The translations under genes were made by a program, and so were the position numbers. Positions 31,128 through 40,768 of a stretch of 64,000 nt of DNA are shown piece after piece. The notes under the pieces are model-generated. The model was not told where the DNA came from and did not search any database. It saw only the letters and a list, made by a program, of their open reading frames with translations. How positions within the stretch are numbered: the first letter of the stretch is position 1; each line of letters starts with the position of its first letter. The DNA lies in NCBI GenBank assembly GCA_037178625.1, contig CM074141.1, positions 744,001 to 808,000 on the forward strand, written 5' to 3'. Source of the DNA: Skeletonema tropicum (Eukaryota; Bacillariophyta; Thalassiosirophyceae; Thalassiosirales; Thalassiosiraceae).

Positions 31128-32222
31128 CTACCTGTTCCTATGCTTCTCCAGAATATCCTCCGTAATCTCCAAGCCCCAATGCAACAACGTCTGCCGAATC
31201 ACCGGACTAATCTTGGTATCATCACAAGTCGTATTCGCCGCCAAAATCTTATTACAAATCTGACTACGAAAACGTCCCTTTACTCCGGCACTTTTACACC
31301 ATCGTGAAATCTGACGGGCATCATCGGAACATCGTCGACCTGAATAAAAGCGGCAGTACCATTGGAACCATCCGTAGGGATCCGAGTCGGCAATCCAACC
31401 GGAGGATTCCCACATTCCGAGTGAACCACCACATTTGACTTTGTATTTGTTGATGGAGGTATTGTATTTGGATGAGGTTAGCATGGTAGATTTATTCAAT
31501 CCATCTATCCAAGATGGTTGGACTGTATCCTTGAGTACAGTCGTAGGATTGTACTGAATATTGGTCACAGCCGAGGAAATGGGACGAAAGTACGTCCCCC
31601 CAAATGACCCCGCACGTAATACCTCTTCTGGTGTACGATTGGGATGAAAGTCCTTGAGTGCCTGAACAATATCCTTATTTTGACCCGCGACAAATGTTAA
31701 TTCTCCAGTGAGTTTGTTCCGTTTGGGTTCCTTGACTAACTTTGGTTCAATTGTAATGTGTGGTGGGGGGAGTGCCGGTGGATCCTTGTATAGTTCTTTT
31801 TGTTGTGATATGAGACGTGATTTGTACGCTGAGGTGGTGGAGGGTAATCCTGGATTTTGTGCGGCTGCTGCAGTTGATTTCGCCTTCTGTTTGGTTGCAG
31901 CCTTTGCTTCTGCATCAGCTGCTTTTTTGTATTTTGCAACTAATTGCTCTGCTGTCGAAATAGCTTCATCCCATTGTTGAGTACTACCATCATTATTTTC
32001 CGAAGTACGTTTGTGACGCTTGCAAGTTTTGACAGTCTTGACCAATACTTTCCCCAGCTTGGTCGATTCGAGTATGTCAATGGTGATGGGTTGTGATTCT
32101 TTGGATAGTGCGGATAAAATATCGATGGCGCGTTCGGAGGTGGGTTCGGTTGCGTCGACAATTTCATCCATGAGTGATTTGGAGAGGGTTGCGTACGATT
32201 GAGTTGATGATGATGCGCTCAT
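31128..32222 (-). CDS. TFIIS N-terminal-domain protein with conserved C-terminal domain
   Basis: 364 residues, single exon, start MSASSSTQS. Residues ~20-105 resemble a TFIIS N-terminal (LW) domain: ILSALSKESQPITIDILEST then KLGKVLVKTVKTCKRH and a final QQWDEA. Such domains bind disordered motifs in transcription elongation factors. A basic Ala/Lys linker follows. From about 195 there is a compact domain (GSFGGTYFRPISSAV, PSWIDGLNKS, KCGGSLGMWESSGWI, DPYGWFQWYCRFYSGRR, DDARQISRW, RQTLLHWGLEI). I recognise this Trp-rich block as one found in fungi and algae without a known function. The union of the two is notable. A nuclear role is inferred only. Confidence 0.75.
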   Translation of the reverse strand: MSASSSTQSYATLSKSLMDEIVDATEPTSERAIDILSALSKESQPITIDILESTKLGKVLVKTVKTCKRHKRTSENNDGSTQQWDEAISTAEQLVAKYKKAADAEAKAATKQKAKSTAAAAQNPGLPSTTSAYKSRLISQQKELYKDPPALPPPHITIEPKLVKEPKRNKLTGELTFVAGQNKDIVQALKDFHPNRTPEEVLRAGSFGGTYFRPISSAVTNIQYNPTTVLKDTVQPSWIDGLNKSTMLTSSKYNTSINKYKVKCGGSLGMWESSGWIADSDPYGWFQWYCRFYSGRRCSDDARQISRWCKSAGVKGRFRSQICNKILAANTTCDDTKISPVIRQTLLHWGLEITEDILEKHRNR

Positions 32223-32993
32223 TGTTGTTGTTGTTGTTGCTAATGAATATTGTTGTTGTTGATTATTGGCTAAATGACTATTGTTAGTGTTGATTATTTA
32301 TCGAGAAATGCAAGTACTACGGTGACGATGAAATGAATATGAAGATGCTTTAGTGATCGAACGAAGCAGCGCTGGTCGATGATAACTGGTGAACGAATGC
32401 ACTCTTGTCGGCGAAAGCAGTAAAAGTAAATGCTGAGCTGCTAATCGATAGATGTTCATAAGTATTCACCGGGACAGTGTATCAACTTGATGACGATTAC
32501 GATATGCATTTGCATGAAAGGCATTCCGACTCCGCCTATGCAATTGCTCAATTGTGAGTAAGAAGGACACGTGGGGTCGACCTTGTGAGTTTGTGGCCAC
32601 CACGGTCGTTGTCGTGGTGTCCCCGGGAAAGCACGTGGTTTTTTGCGTGTTGAGCAAGTTTGTGCGGTGTTGGTCTTGATGAGTAAGTAGATGCGCTGGC
32701 CTCTTTCCCGCCATTTCAGACAAACGTTGGAATTAGTACAATGGGAAACTGGGAAATATGCCATCATCGGCAGCTGGCATGCCGCATCAGAAATCATGCC
32801 TCTGCTCGGCGGAGTCAGAAATTTTAAGAAGCGAAGGCCGATCAGCACCAATGCTGCTGCCGATGCGTTCATGATGATGGCAGCAATCAAAGCTACCTAC
32901 CACACATAAATTCGGATCGGAATGCAATTGAATTGAATAAGATTTACTAACAACAGGCTACCATAAATACTTACTATCTATCATCCACCTACC
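32223..32993. promoter_or_regulatory. Divergent intergenic region; part duplicated at 42.3 kb
   Basis: Promoters of the TFIIS-domain gene (left) and of the exonuclease gene (right) should be here. The right part (about 32830-32993, with CAGCACCAATGCTGCTGC) recurs in inverted form at about 42290-42400 as part of the exonuclease fragment. No gene is seen; the short frame near 32691-32909 is weak. Confidence 0.45.
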
Positions 32994-34064
32994 ATGATGA
33001 TCATCAACCTTAATAGCACTATTGACACACAAGCTGCCGAGGCAGCAGTTCCCAAGAAGAACACATCTCGTGTCCGCCGCCGACCCGGTCACTGGACAAA
33101 AGATACGCACGATGAAAACGAGTCATCGTCACCTCTCGCGACATCCACCAAGGCCAAGAAGAATACGAACACTCGTCGTAGGAGACGTCGCCCGGCAGCT
33201 AACAAGAATAACAAGAACAAGAAGCAACAAGATCACAATGATGTAGGCTGTGATGATGACTCGTCGTCTGCATCAACGGCATCCACTGCCACAGCCAGTC
33301 TCTCCTCTTCCGACCTATCAAGCTGTCAAGAAGATCAAGAAAACAAACTTCATCACAACAACAAGTCTCAACAACAACAACGCAAATCCAAAACAACAAG
33401 ACGTCGCAACAGAAAATCATCCACCACCAAAAAATCCACCAATAACTCCTCACCCAAAGAAATCCAAATCCCCGCAGAACTCACCCCCGATGAAAAATCA
33501 CAATACATCGCCCTTGATGCTGAAATGGTTGGTGTGGGTCCTCACGGAGCACACTCCCGCCTCGCTCGTATCACACTTGCCAACTATGATGGTGAATGTA
33601 TCTACGATACACTCGTCCAAGTTGTCGAAACTGTGACCGACTACCGTACATTCGTTAGTGGAATCACACCTCAAGATTTGGAGGAGGGTGGATCCGCCAT
33701 CCCATTTGAAGAATGTCGGTCGGCAGTGGTCGAACTGATCCGGGATAAGATTGTAATTGGTCATGGATTAAAGAATGATTTTCGTGTGTTGGGTGTGACT
33801 CATCCTTGGTATTTGACACGGGATACTGCCAAGTATGAACCATTCATGAAGGTCGATCCGACTGGTGAGAAGGAGTACGTCCCGAAGAAGTTGAAGGTGT
33901 TGGCGAAGGATAAGTTGGGTTTGGTGATACAGGAGGAGGGGGTGCCACATTGTCCGTTGGAGGATGCTGTGGCGGCGTTGGAGTTGTATAAGAAACATAG
34001 GGTAAAGTGGGAGAAGGTGATGAGTTATAAGATGGAGAGGACTAAGGAGATTACCAAGTGTTGA
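32994..34064 (+). CDS. REXO4-like DEDDh 3'-5' exonuclease
   Basis: 356 residues, single exon. The first ~165 residues are basic and Ser-rich with RRRRRR and KKKNTN-type runs, suiting a nucleolar protein. The exonuclease domain then shows ExoI ALDAEMVG (D175, E177), ExoII GHGLKNDF (D262) and ExoIII HCPLEDA (H319, D324), with LARITL, GIxPxDL and KKLKVLAKDKLG between, as in the REXO4/Rex4 group of RNA exonucleases, which act in pre-rRNA processing. All four acidic residues and the His are present, so it should be active. A Met-rich alternative start is absent; MMIINLN is the first ATG. Its 5' part exists again as an inverted fragment near 42 kb. Confidence 0.88.
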   Translation: MMIINLNSTIDTQAAEAAVPKKNTSRVRRRPGHWTKDTHDENESSSPLATSTKAKKNTNTRRRRRRPAANKNNKNKKQQDHNDVGCDDDSSSASTASTATASLSSSDLSSCQEDQENKLHHNNKSQQQQRKSKTTRRRNRKSSTTKKSTNNSSPKEIQIPAELTPDEKSQYIALDAEMVGVGPHGAHSRLARITLANYDGECIYDTLVQVVETVTDYRTFVSGITPQDLEEGGSAIPFEECRSAVVELIRDKIVIGHGLKNDFRVLGVTHPWYLTRDTAKYEPFMKVDPTGEKEYVPKKLKVLAKDKLGLVIQEEGVPHCPLEDAVAALELYKKHRVKWEKVMSYKMERTKEITKC

Positions 34065-34741
34065 ATTGAACGAATGATGATGATGATGTGTGTGTGTGTG
34101 TGTGTGTGGATGTAGAAGATAGATAGTTGTTAGTACGATGTTTGGAGTAGAGGTAAAGAGAGCTATGTAATATTTAAATAATGTGATGATCGCATACCAA
34201 TTATTGATGTCTGTGTACTTGTTGTTGATATTATTTACCCCACCCATTGCACCAGTCAAACGCACCAATCTATTTATTTGAACGAAGAATGAATGAATAC
34301 AGCCCCTTGCCTTGGCTCCAGATGATTGGCAGTATCAGCTTCTCTGTGCAGACATTTGATGTGTATGTAGACATGTTATTTTGCATAAAATTATAAAGCA
34401 TTAGTGTTGATTGCACATAGAAGCACAAGACTAACATGGAGAAAGTTAGATGGAAATGTCGAAGGAAAAGTATAAGGAAGATGAACAAGAGGAGACGAAC
34501 AATGAAGTGCGTTTCAAGAGTAAATAAGTTATCTGACTTACGTAATAATCAAAATATTTCAGAGTGCATCTTGCAAACGCTACGAAAAGATTCACAAAAT
34601 CAATCACATTATTGCATTACACTTCTACAATTTCTTGGCCGATTACTATTTCTGTAGGCACATCAGTATCTTGTTCGCACGAAGCATCAGAAGTACGCTG
34701 ATTGGGTAGGGGTCCAGTAGTCTTGCTGAAATCTGATCTAG
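34065..34741. other. Intergenic; possible frame-shifted 3' end of the Cys/His repeat gene
   Basis: Between convergent genes. At 34617-34838 (minus) a frame ends PLPNQRTSDASCEQDTDVP..., which looks like the usual tail of this protein type and overlaps the end of the next gene in another frame. If a frameshift exists near 34785, the real stop is at 34617. Confidence 0.4.
34075..34107. repeat. GAT/GT microsatellite
   Basis: ATGATGATGATG followed by about ten GT units directly after the exonuclease gene. Confidence 0.9.
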
Positions 34742-36127
34742 CTATTGAAGGAACAAAAGCAGCTTGGATTCGTCGTAAGGGGAGCGTTTTGCCCCGTGTC
34801 TCCAACAAACTCCTCCTCTCACAGCTTGATTTGTGCATCCTTCATTGCTGCATAGCTTGACCTTTGCCCCGTGCTTGATGCACACTCCTCCTTTGACGAC
34901 TTGATTTGTGCACCCTTCAGTGCTGCACAATTTGACCTTTGAACCATGCCTCCTGCACACTCCTCCTCTCCGAGCTTGATTTGTGCATCCTTCACTGCTG
35001 CATAGCTTGACCTTTGCCCCATGCTTTTTGCACACTCCTCCTTTGAAGACTCGATTTGTGCATCCTTCACTGCTGCATAGTTTGACCTTTGCCCCATGCT
35101 TTTTGCACACTCCTCCTTTCTGAGCTTGATTTTTGCATCCTTCACTGCTGCATCGCTTGAACTTTGCTCCATGCCTGTGGCACACTCCTCCTCTCACAGC
35201 TTGATTTTTGCATCCTTCACTGCTGCATCGCTTGGCCTTTGCTCCATGCCTATAACACACTCCTCCTCTCACAGCTTGATTTTTGCATCCTTCAGTGCTG
35301 CATCGCTTGACCTTTGCTCCATGCTTCATGCACACTCCTCCTTTGACGACTCGATTTGTGCATCCTTCACTGCTGCATCGCTTGACCTTTGCCCCATGCT
35401 TGATGCACACTCCTCCTTTCTGAGCATGATTTGTGCATCCTTCACTGCTGCACAATTTGACCTTTGAACCATGCCTCCTGCACACTCCTCCTGTGTGAGC
35501 TTGATTTGTGCATCCTTCACTGCTGCATCGCTTGACCTTTGCCCCATGCTTGATGCACACTCCTCCTTTCTGAGCATGATTTGTGCATCCTTCACTGCTG
35601 CACAACTTGACCTTTGCTCCATGCCTTTTGCACACTCCTCCATTGATGACTTGATTTGTGCATCCTTCGCTGCTGCATAGTTTGACCTTTGCCCCATGCC
35701 TTTTGCACACTCCTCCTTTCACAGCAAAATTTGTGCATCCTTCACTGCTGCATAGCTTTACCTTTGCACCATGCTTCATGCACACTCCTCCATTGATTAC
35801 TCGATTAGTGCATCCTTGACTGCTGCATCTCTTGAACCTAATACACACTCCTCCTTTCACAACATTATTTGTGCATTTATCAGCAGAGAATTTTTTCGTT
35901 GTTCTTCTAACCGCCCTCTTCTTCCCAGGGCGAGCCGTCAATGCCTCATCGTCTTGATCAGTAGCAGGTCTCTTTCGCGTAGAAGTTCGACGTCTCACAG
36001 AAGGAGGAACATTATTTCTCTGCCGCTCCTCCTTCTTGGAAGCCGCCGCTGCCGCCGCCGCCGCTCTCCTTCTTGCGGTCTTGCTGGTCTTGTAAATGAG
36101 CGTAGCTAGGTCTTCCTCCTCACTCAT
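34742..36127 (-). CDS. Protein with 14 tandem 25-residue Cys/His repeats (zinc-knuckle-like)
   Basis: 461 residues. After a basic, Ala/Arg-rich N-terminus (~100 residues) come 14 full repeats of CSSEGCTNxxxxGGVCxxHG plus AKVKx, each with C-x4-C-x9-C-x2-H, preceded by one degenerate unit lacking its His. The repeat length is exactly 25 residues (75 bp), and DNA copies are very similar, so unequal exchange or conversion is active. Such repeats occur in stramenopile proteins often labelled 'WRKY19-like zinc finger'. The spaced Cys/His set suggests zinc binding and the Lys-rich linkers nucleic-acid binding; both are inferred. It may end early: see the alternative tail frame to 34617. The start MSEEEDLATLIYKTSKT is the first ATG. 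Confidence 0.88.
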   Translation of the reverse strand: MSEEEDLATLIYKTSKTARRRAAAAAAAASKKEERQRNNVPPSVRRRTSTRKRPATDQDDEALTARPGKKRAVRRTTKKFSADKCTNNVVKGGVCIRFKRCSSQGCTNRVINGGVCMKHGAKVKLCSSEGCTNFAVKGGVCKRHGAKVKLCSSEGCTNQVINGGVCKRHGAKVKLCSSEGCTNHAQKGGVCIKHGAKVKRCSSEGCTNQAHTGGVCRRHGSKVKLCSSEGCTNHAQKGGVCIKHGAKVKRCSSEGCTNRVVKGGVCMKHGAKVKRCSTEGCKNQAVRGGVCYRHGAKAKRCSSEGCKNQAVRGGVCHRHGAKFKRCSSEGCKNQAQKGGVCKKHGAKVKLCSSEGCTNRVFKGGVCKKHGAKVKLCSSEGCTNQARRGGVCRRHGSKVKLCSTEGCTNQVVKGGVCIKHGAKVKLCSNEGCTNQAVRGGVCWRHGAKRSPYDESKLLLFLQ

Positions 36128-36717
36128 CGTTGCTGTAGACGCTGTTGATGTTTTGGGTACTATTACTTATTATTTCTTGACATGATTGCTACATAAAAAT
36201 TTGTGTGGAATTTTTGTGCGTTGAATGAGGGACGAAACGCGCGGGAAACGGGATACAGATCAAACAAAAATGGCGGGCCTCGCCTCCTTGACTTGCTTCG
36301 TGCTTCTTCGTTTCACGTTCAAGTGCAATGGTTCACGAAGTCAAAGAGTTACCAGTTGTTTAGCAGTTGGCATACATCATAATATTAGCAAGCGACATCT
36401 ATTAAGCCGGACATCCGCTTAAGAGCTCGATACATCTGTAGGTGAGTGCCGGCACTGATGATGCTCTATTATTGGACGGTTGCGTGTCGTGTGGCGGATC
36501 TGTTTTTTGTTTGCTAATATACCTGTTCTTGCTGTGTCCGACTCTAAATAGTCGAAAGTTCTGATTTCATATCATATTGAAACTGATTATAATGCTAATC
36601 TCTCTACCAAATCTAATTCTCCTGTTACATTACATCAGATTCGCATCATTTCAAATTTACAAATAATAGAGCCACCTACAAACAAACACAACATATCACA
36701 TATCTTAATCATACACA
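36128..36717. promoter_or_regulatory. Divergent intergenic region
   Basis: 590 bp between genes running apart, so both promoters are expected. No repeat or gene is seen. Confidence 0.4.
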
Positions 36718-37842
36718 ATGGCAAGCGAGGAAGAACGCGCCGCAATCCTAGCAGAGTACAAAGCCAGTGTCGCCTCTGCAAACAATCATGACGACGAAGA
36801 TGAATTTGACGATGATGAAGATGAGGCTGATTTCAACCCCGATGCGGCATTTTCAGATGATGAGGAAGAAGAGGGTGATTATGACGAAGACGACGAAGCA
36901 GAAGAAAAAGCAGAACCAGATTATGTGGTCCTCAACGGATCCATCCATCTCAATGAAGAGGGTCGTATTATCTATTCGGGGACGTGGTGTATGAAGTCCG
37001 AATTAGACACTGATACTACTACGACTAATAATAATGGTGGTGCTACCACAGATCCAAAACAACACAAGAAGAAACATCATCCAAAGTTCAAACTGAAATC
37101 ACAGAATGTATGTTATCCACCGCCACCACCGCAGGGAGGAGGAACTTCCAATAATAAGAAACTGTTTGATATTCGCCAACCAACACTAACGGATAGTGGA
37201 GAGGTACCCTCAAGACGAATCATGGTATTTGATGGATTCTTTGTGGCAAAGCCTTCTTCAACGCCGCCGGGTGATAACGCGGAGGATTCCACTCCAGTAG
37301 CAGCAGAAATAAATAGTGCTCCCAAGAAAATTAAAGAGCGGGATGTGGAACTATTCATTTCACTAGTAGAGAATGAAACGAATGGTGATAATTTGAAGGA
37401 TGAGAAGTCAACGTATCGTATTGCGGGTAGAGGACAGAATGAATATGGTCAGTTTGTATTAGATGGGACGTACACGCCTCCTACAGTCTTTGATAAACAC
37501 AACAAGGCAACGGTCATTTGTAATAAAACCTATGGTGTCGGAGGAGCCACAAAGGAAACTCGTGCCGCCAGTAAGGGTAGCAAACGAAAGGCTCGATCAG
37601 ATGATGACTCATTTGATGAAGATTTCGATAGTGAAGAACGTGCAGATTATACAGAGTTGATTGAACTTTCGGAAGATGCCAATTTGTCAGTGGAAGAACT
37701 TCGTAAAAAGTATTATGGAGGTGGTGGTGATGATAATGAAGAGGAAGTTGATGAGGATGATGATGGTGGAGGAAAAATGTCAGCAGCAGTAAAGAAGCCA
37801 CGGTTGGAAGAAGAATCGGATGATGAGGAGTGTGGATTCTAG
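36718..37842 (+). CDS. Acidic hypothetical protein
   Basis: 374 residues, single exon. Residues ~20-65 are almost all Asp/Glu. A central part has conserved-looking strands (PDYVVLNGSIHLNEEGRIIY, SGTWCMKSEL; RRIMVFDGFFVA; VELFISLVEN; YRIAGRGQNEYGQFVLDGTY), which reads like a beta-rich domain often seen in diatom hypothetical proteins. The C-terminus is again acidic with a KRKAR nuclear-type signal near residue 290. The CTCF/histone-chaperone-like acid tails suggest a nuclear protein, but no family is recognised. Confidence 0.8.
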   Translation: MASEEERAAILAEYKASVASANNHDDEDEFDDDEDEADFNPDAAFSDDEEEEGDYDEDDEAEEKAEPDYVVLNGSIHLNEEGRIIYSGTWCMKSELDTDTTTTNNNGGATTDPKQHKKKHHPKFKLKSQNVCYPPPPPQGGGTSNNKKLFDIRQPTLTDSGEVPSRRIMVFDGFFVAKPSSTPPGDNAEDSTPVAAEINSAPKKIKERDVELFISLVENETNGDNLKDEKSTYRIAGRGQNEYGQFVLDGTYTPPTVFDKHNKATVICNKTYGVGGATKETRAASKGSKRKARSDDDSFDEDFDSEERADYTELIELSEDANLSVEELRKKYYGGGGDDNEEEVDEDDDGGGKMSAAVKKPRLEEESDDEECGF

Positions 37843-38299
37843 CGACAGGTGACGATGACGAAGCATCTTCCATCTTCTTTCATATGTGATTCACGTGATT
37901 ATTATTTGATAAAGTGCATAAGATATGTGTTACCATCTCTAGTATCTTAACTCTTTAGTTTCGTTTCTTCATAAACATTCTTCATTAAGTAACAACAGGA
38001 CAATACTTACAATAACTCTTTAGTATTTCTGATGTTGTTGATCACCTACTTCTAAGTAGCTTGCCTGCGCAGCGCGGTAGCAGGGCCATATCGCGCCATT
38101 TCATTATATGTATGTGTCGCATCCCCAAGCTACGGAAAGTCTACAAGAAAACATATCTTTTGAACTTCTTCGAACTCTGCATGCAAAAATGGAAAATGGA
38201 ACAAGATCATGATGTTTTGTGTTCGGTGTAAGAAGTATCACTATCGCCAGTGACCGTCCATAATACTCAAACAGCAGCAAAAGCACCCCTACCCCTACC
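37843..38299. other. Intergenic upstream of nicotinamidase
   Basis: 457 bp between genes in the same direction. It should carry the promoter of the next gene. Nothing else is seen. Confidence 0.4.
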
Positions 38300-39325
38300 A
38301 TGGCAACACTCCTCCTAATCGACTGTCAAAAAGACTTCCACCCAGGAGGCTCCCTCGCCGTCCCCAACGCCGACACAGACGCCATCCGCATAACAAACTT
38401 TATCCGTCAAAATGCCTCTTCCATCCGTCGCATTGTCGCCACAATGGATTCTCATCATCCACTTCACATTGCCCATCCATCCTTCTGGTCCGATGGACAA
38501 GGGAATTCACCAAGTCCATTTACAGTCATTTCCATGGAGGATGTGGTGTCCGGAAAGTGGATCCCTCGAGAAGATATCAAACCGTCGGCGAGGGAAGAGT
38601 TGTTGATTGATGATGCCATTTTGACCACAAGCGACGAAGGTATGCCCAATAACTTGTACACAACCGATAAAAACGGCAACAAAAAAATAAACATGAAACA
38701 ATGGTGCATCGAATACACAAAACGCTTAGAAGCCAAGGGTAAATTCCAACTAATGATATGGCCCGAACATTGTCTGGTCGGTACAGATGGACAAACTGTC
38801 GTGACTAGTATATGTGATGCCATGATGGAATGGTCACGAAAGACAGGTGGGAGTGTGGAATGGGTGAATAAGGGGCAGAATTTGTTGACGGAGAATTATT
38901 CGGCGCTTTGTGCAGAGGTGCCTGTTACGAAGGATACTTCGTTTGATTATGGGTTGTTGGAGTCGGTGAGTACATACATATGTGATAATATGTATCCCTT
39001 TGTGGGAAAAAGACACTTCTCTCTTCTTGACTTTGTTTCGACATCTTTACTCTAACAAATGATAATACATATCCAAAACATTGGTCAAATGCAGCTCAAA
39101 ACATCCGAAAAACTAATAATGTGCGGACAAGCAATGAGTCATTGTGTCAATAACACAGTCAGAGATATCGCCGATCACTGGCCAAAGGAAGAAATGGGAA
39201 AATTGGTAGTGTTGAAGGATTGTGCTTCGACTATTCCTGGATTCGAGGGTGCTTCGGAGAAGTTCTTGAGTGATATGGCTGCTGTTGGAGTTAATGTTGA
39301 AACTACTGAGACTTTAAAGCTGTGA
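38300..39325 (+). CDS. Nicotinamidase / isochorismatase-family hydrolase
   Basis: join(38300..38965,39095..39325), 298 residues. Intron 129 nt, donor GTGAGT after GAGTCG, acceptor ATGCAG before CTCAAA, phase 0. Catalytic Asp lies in LLLIDCQKDF (D8), the metal-binding D-x-H in ATMDSHHP (D50, H52), the family signature WPEHCLVGTDG, and the nucleophile in MCGQAMSHCVNN (C239). These fit nicotinamidases, which turn nicotinamide into nicotinate for NAD salvage. Both halves of the active site meet only after splicing, which strongly supports the intron. It is longer than typical bacterial enzymes because of an insert near residues 70-130. It likely acts in the cytosol; no targeting signal is visible. 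Confidence 0.9.
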
Positions 39326-39484
39326 GAAGAATGTGTGTGTGTGTGATGTCGTGGTTATCATAGAACCGCATAGTATCAGATAACCTTGTGTAAAATAATT
39401 TTATATCATGCGCTAAGCGTAGAGTATTGAGGATAGTTTCGAGTGTATTCCAACAACATCTTCAGTTTCATATTCCTCCATGCT

Positions 39485-40387
39485 CTATTCAATACTGAGA
39501 AATGACATTACATTTGGAATGATTGAGTGTGCACCATTGCTTATGCGACATTCTGCTCGCCTCTTCAGGTCTGCTTCAGTCACATCACTATTTTCCATAC
39601 CAAGTCTCATCTTCCACAAAGCAAGCTCTAGTGTAGTAGTTACTTCCTTCAATAATGTACTTTTTGCTCTGTACTGATTCACTTTGCGAGATACTGATTT
39701 TCTCCAATTCCGAATCCTCTCATCTTTTGTAAATCCATATGCACCAAATATCGGCTTGAAATATAAAATTTCCCCTTCGTGTAGTAAGGTTTGTATTTTT
39801 GGGTTAAGATCTTGAATGATAGCATTAATTTCTTTGAGCACATCATCTCTCCACTCCCTCAATTGCAAAGCGTTGATAGTTTCGTATGTTCTCTCAGTGA
39901 GACCTAAATGCTCAATTTTGGGGCAATAGGCAAACGCCTCATAATCAAAATGAACATCTAAAGGCAAGATGATGTGCCTCACAGAACTGCATTTGAATGC
40001 ATGCTTCTTAATTCGTTCCAACTTGTCGCCAAATTCCACATCCGTCAGAGCCTTGCACCCAAAGAATGTACAGCTCTCTACAACTTTGACACCCAGAGCT
40101 CTGACATGCTTCAAAGATGTACAATTGTTGAATGCATTGCCTCCAATTGCTTCGATACCATCGTGAAGTTCTATGTACTCCAACTTGTCGAAACGAAAGA
40201 ATTGCCACTCTTGAATGACTTTGATGGACTTGTGCACGCGGAGATGAGTGACGTGCCGAGGAATGTTTGGCCCTCCCTTGTAGATGTAGAACTTTGGGTT
40301 TCGTTGCATTGCCATGATTGAAAGAGGTAAGAGCAATAGATGATGGTACAGTTTATGAGGCGACCATACCAAGAAGGCAAGTGACAT
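39485..40387 (-). CDS. BspA-like LRR protein, second subfamily
   Basis: 300 residues; an internal start (MAMQRNPKFYIYKG, ~residue 25) is more like the paralogues and is probably used. LRR_5-type repeats (AFNNCTSLKHV, FFGCKALTDVEF, KLERIKKHAF) are fewer than in the main group. The C-terminal half differs: LREWRDDVLKEINAII, then RIRNWRKSVSRKVNQYRAKS, TTLELALWKMRLGM and a final IIPNVMSFLSIE. A broken copy of this type stands at 54460-55242. It faces 40769-41782 head to head. Confidence 0.82.
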   Translation of the reverse strand: MSLAFLVWSPHKLYHHLLLLPLSIMAMQRNPKFYIYKGGPNIPRHVTHLRVHKSIKVIQEWQFFRFDKLEYIELHDGIEAIGGNAFNNCTSLKHVRALGVKVVESCTFFGCKALTDVEFGDKLERIKKHAFKCSSVRHIILPLDVHFDYEAFAYCPKIEHLGLTERTYETINALQLREWRDDVLKEINAIIQDLNPKIQTLLHEGEILYFKPIFGAYGFTKDERIRNWRKSVSRKVNQYRAKSTLLKEVTTTLELALWKMRLGMENSDVTEADLKRRAECRISNGAHSIIPNVMSFLSIE

Positions 40388-40433
40388 AGAAAGCCTTCCA
40401 ACTTTTTATCTTGCGAGGAAAGGGAAAGGGTGA

Positions 40434-40638
40434 AGGAATCAGTACTGAAATTGGAGCCATCGGCAATCATGCAGCTTACAAACTATGTACCACTTTTGAC
40501 GCATTGGTACTAATTCCTCTCTACCCTTATTGAGCCGAGCGACGTCACGTAGAAAGGAATCAGTATAAAATAGAGCCAATTGTGCAATCATGATGGCTCA
40601 CAAACCACCACTTTCAGGCAGCATCGGTATTAATTCCT
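40434..40638. mobile_element. Two tandem ~85-bp MITE-like elements
   Basis: 40434-40518 and 40555-40638 each begin AGGAATCAGTA and end (T)ACTAATTCCT or TATTAATTCCT, forming inverted ends of about 12 bp. Inside both is GAGCC, CAATCATG and CACAAAC/TACAAAC. The same end (GGCTCCATTTTCAGTACTGA then TTCCT) recurs at 48408-48432 and 54289-54313. They lie in the divergent promoter region of two LRR genes. Confidence 0.65.
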
Positions 40639-40768
40639 ACGTTACCGTCCCTGTAGATTCATACTGAAATGAGCAGTCCCATCAAACAAGCCTTTTCTCT
40701 ATGTTACTTGTTATTGGAGACGGAGGGAGCTAGCAACAGTCCATTGTTCTATTCCCAGTAACGATAGC

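Noticed and set aside
35096..35680. Plus-strand frames with HSSFLSLIFASFTAAS repeats
   Set aside because: Antisense of the Cys/His repeat gene; the minus frame has conserved metal-ligand spacing.
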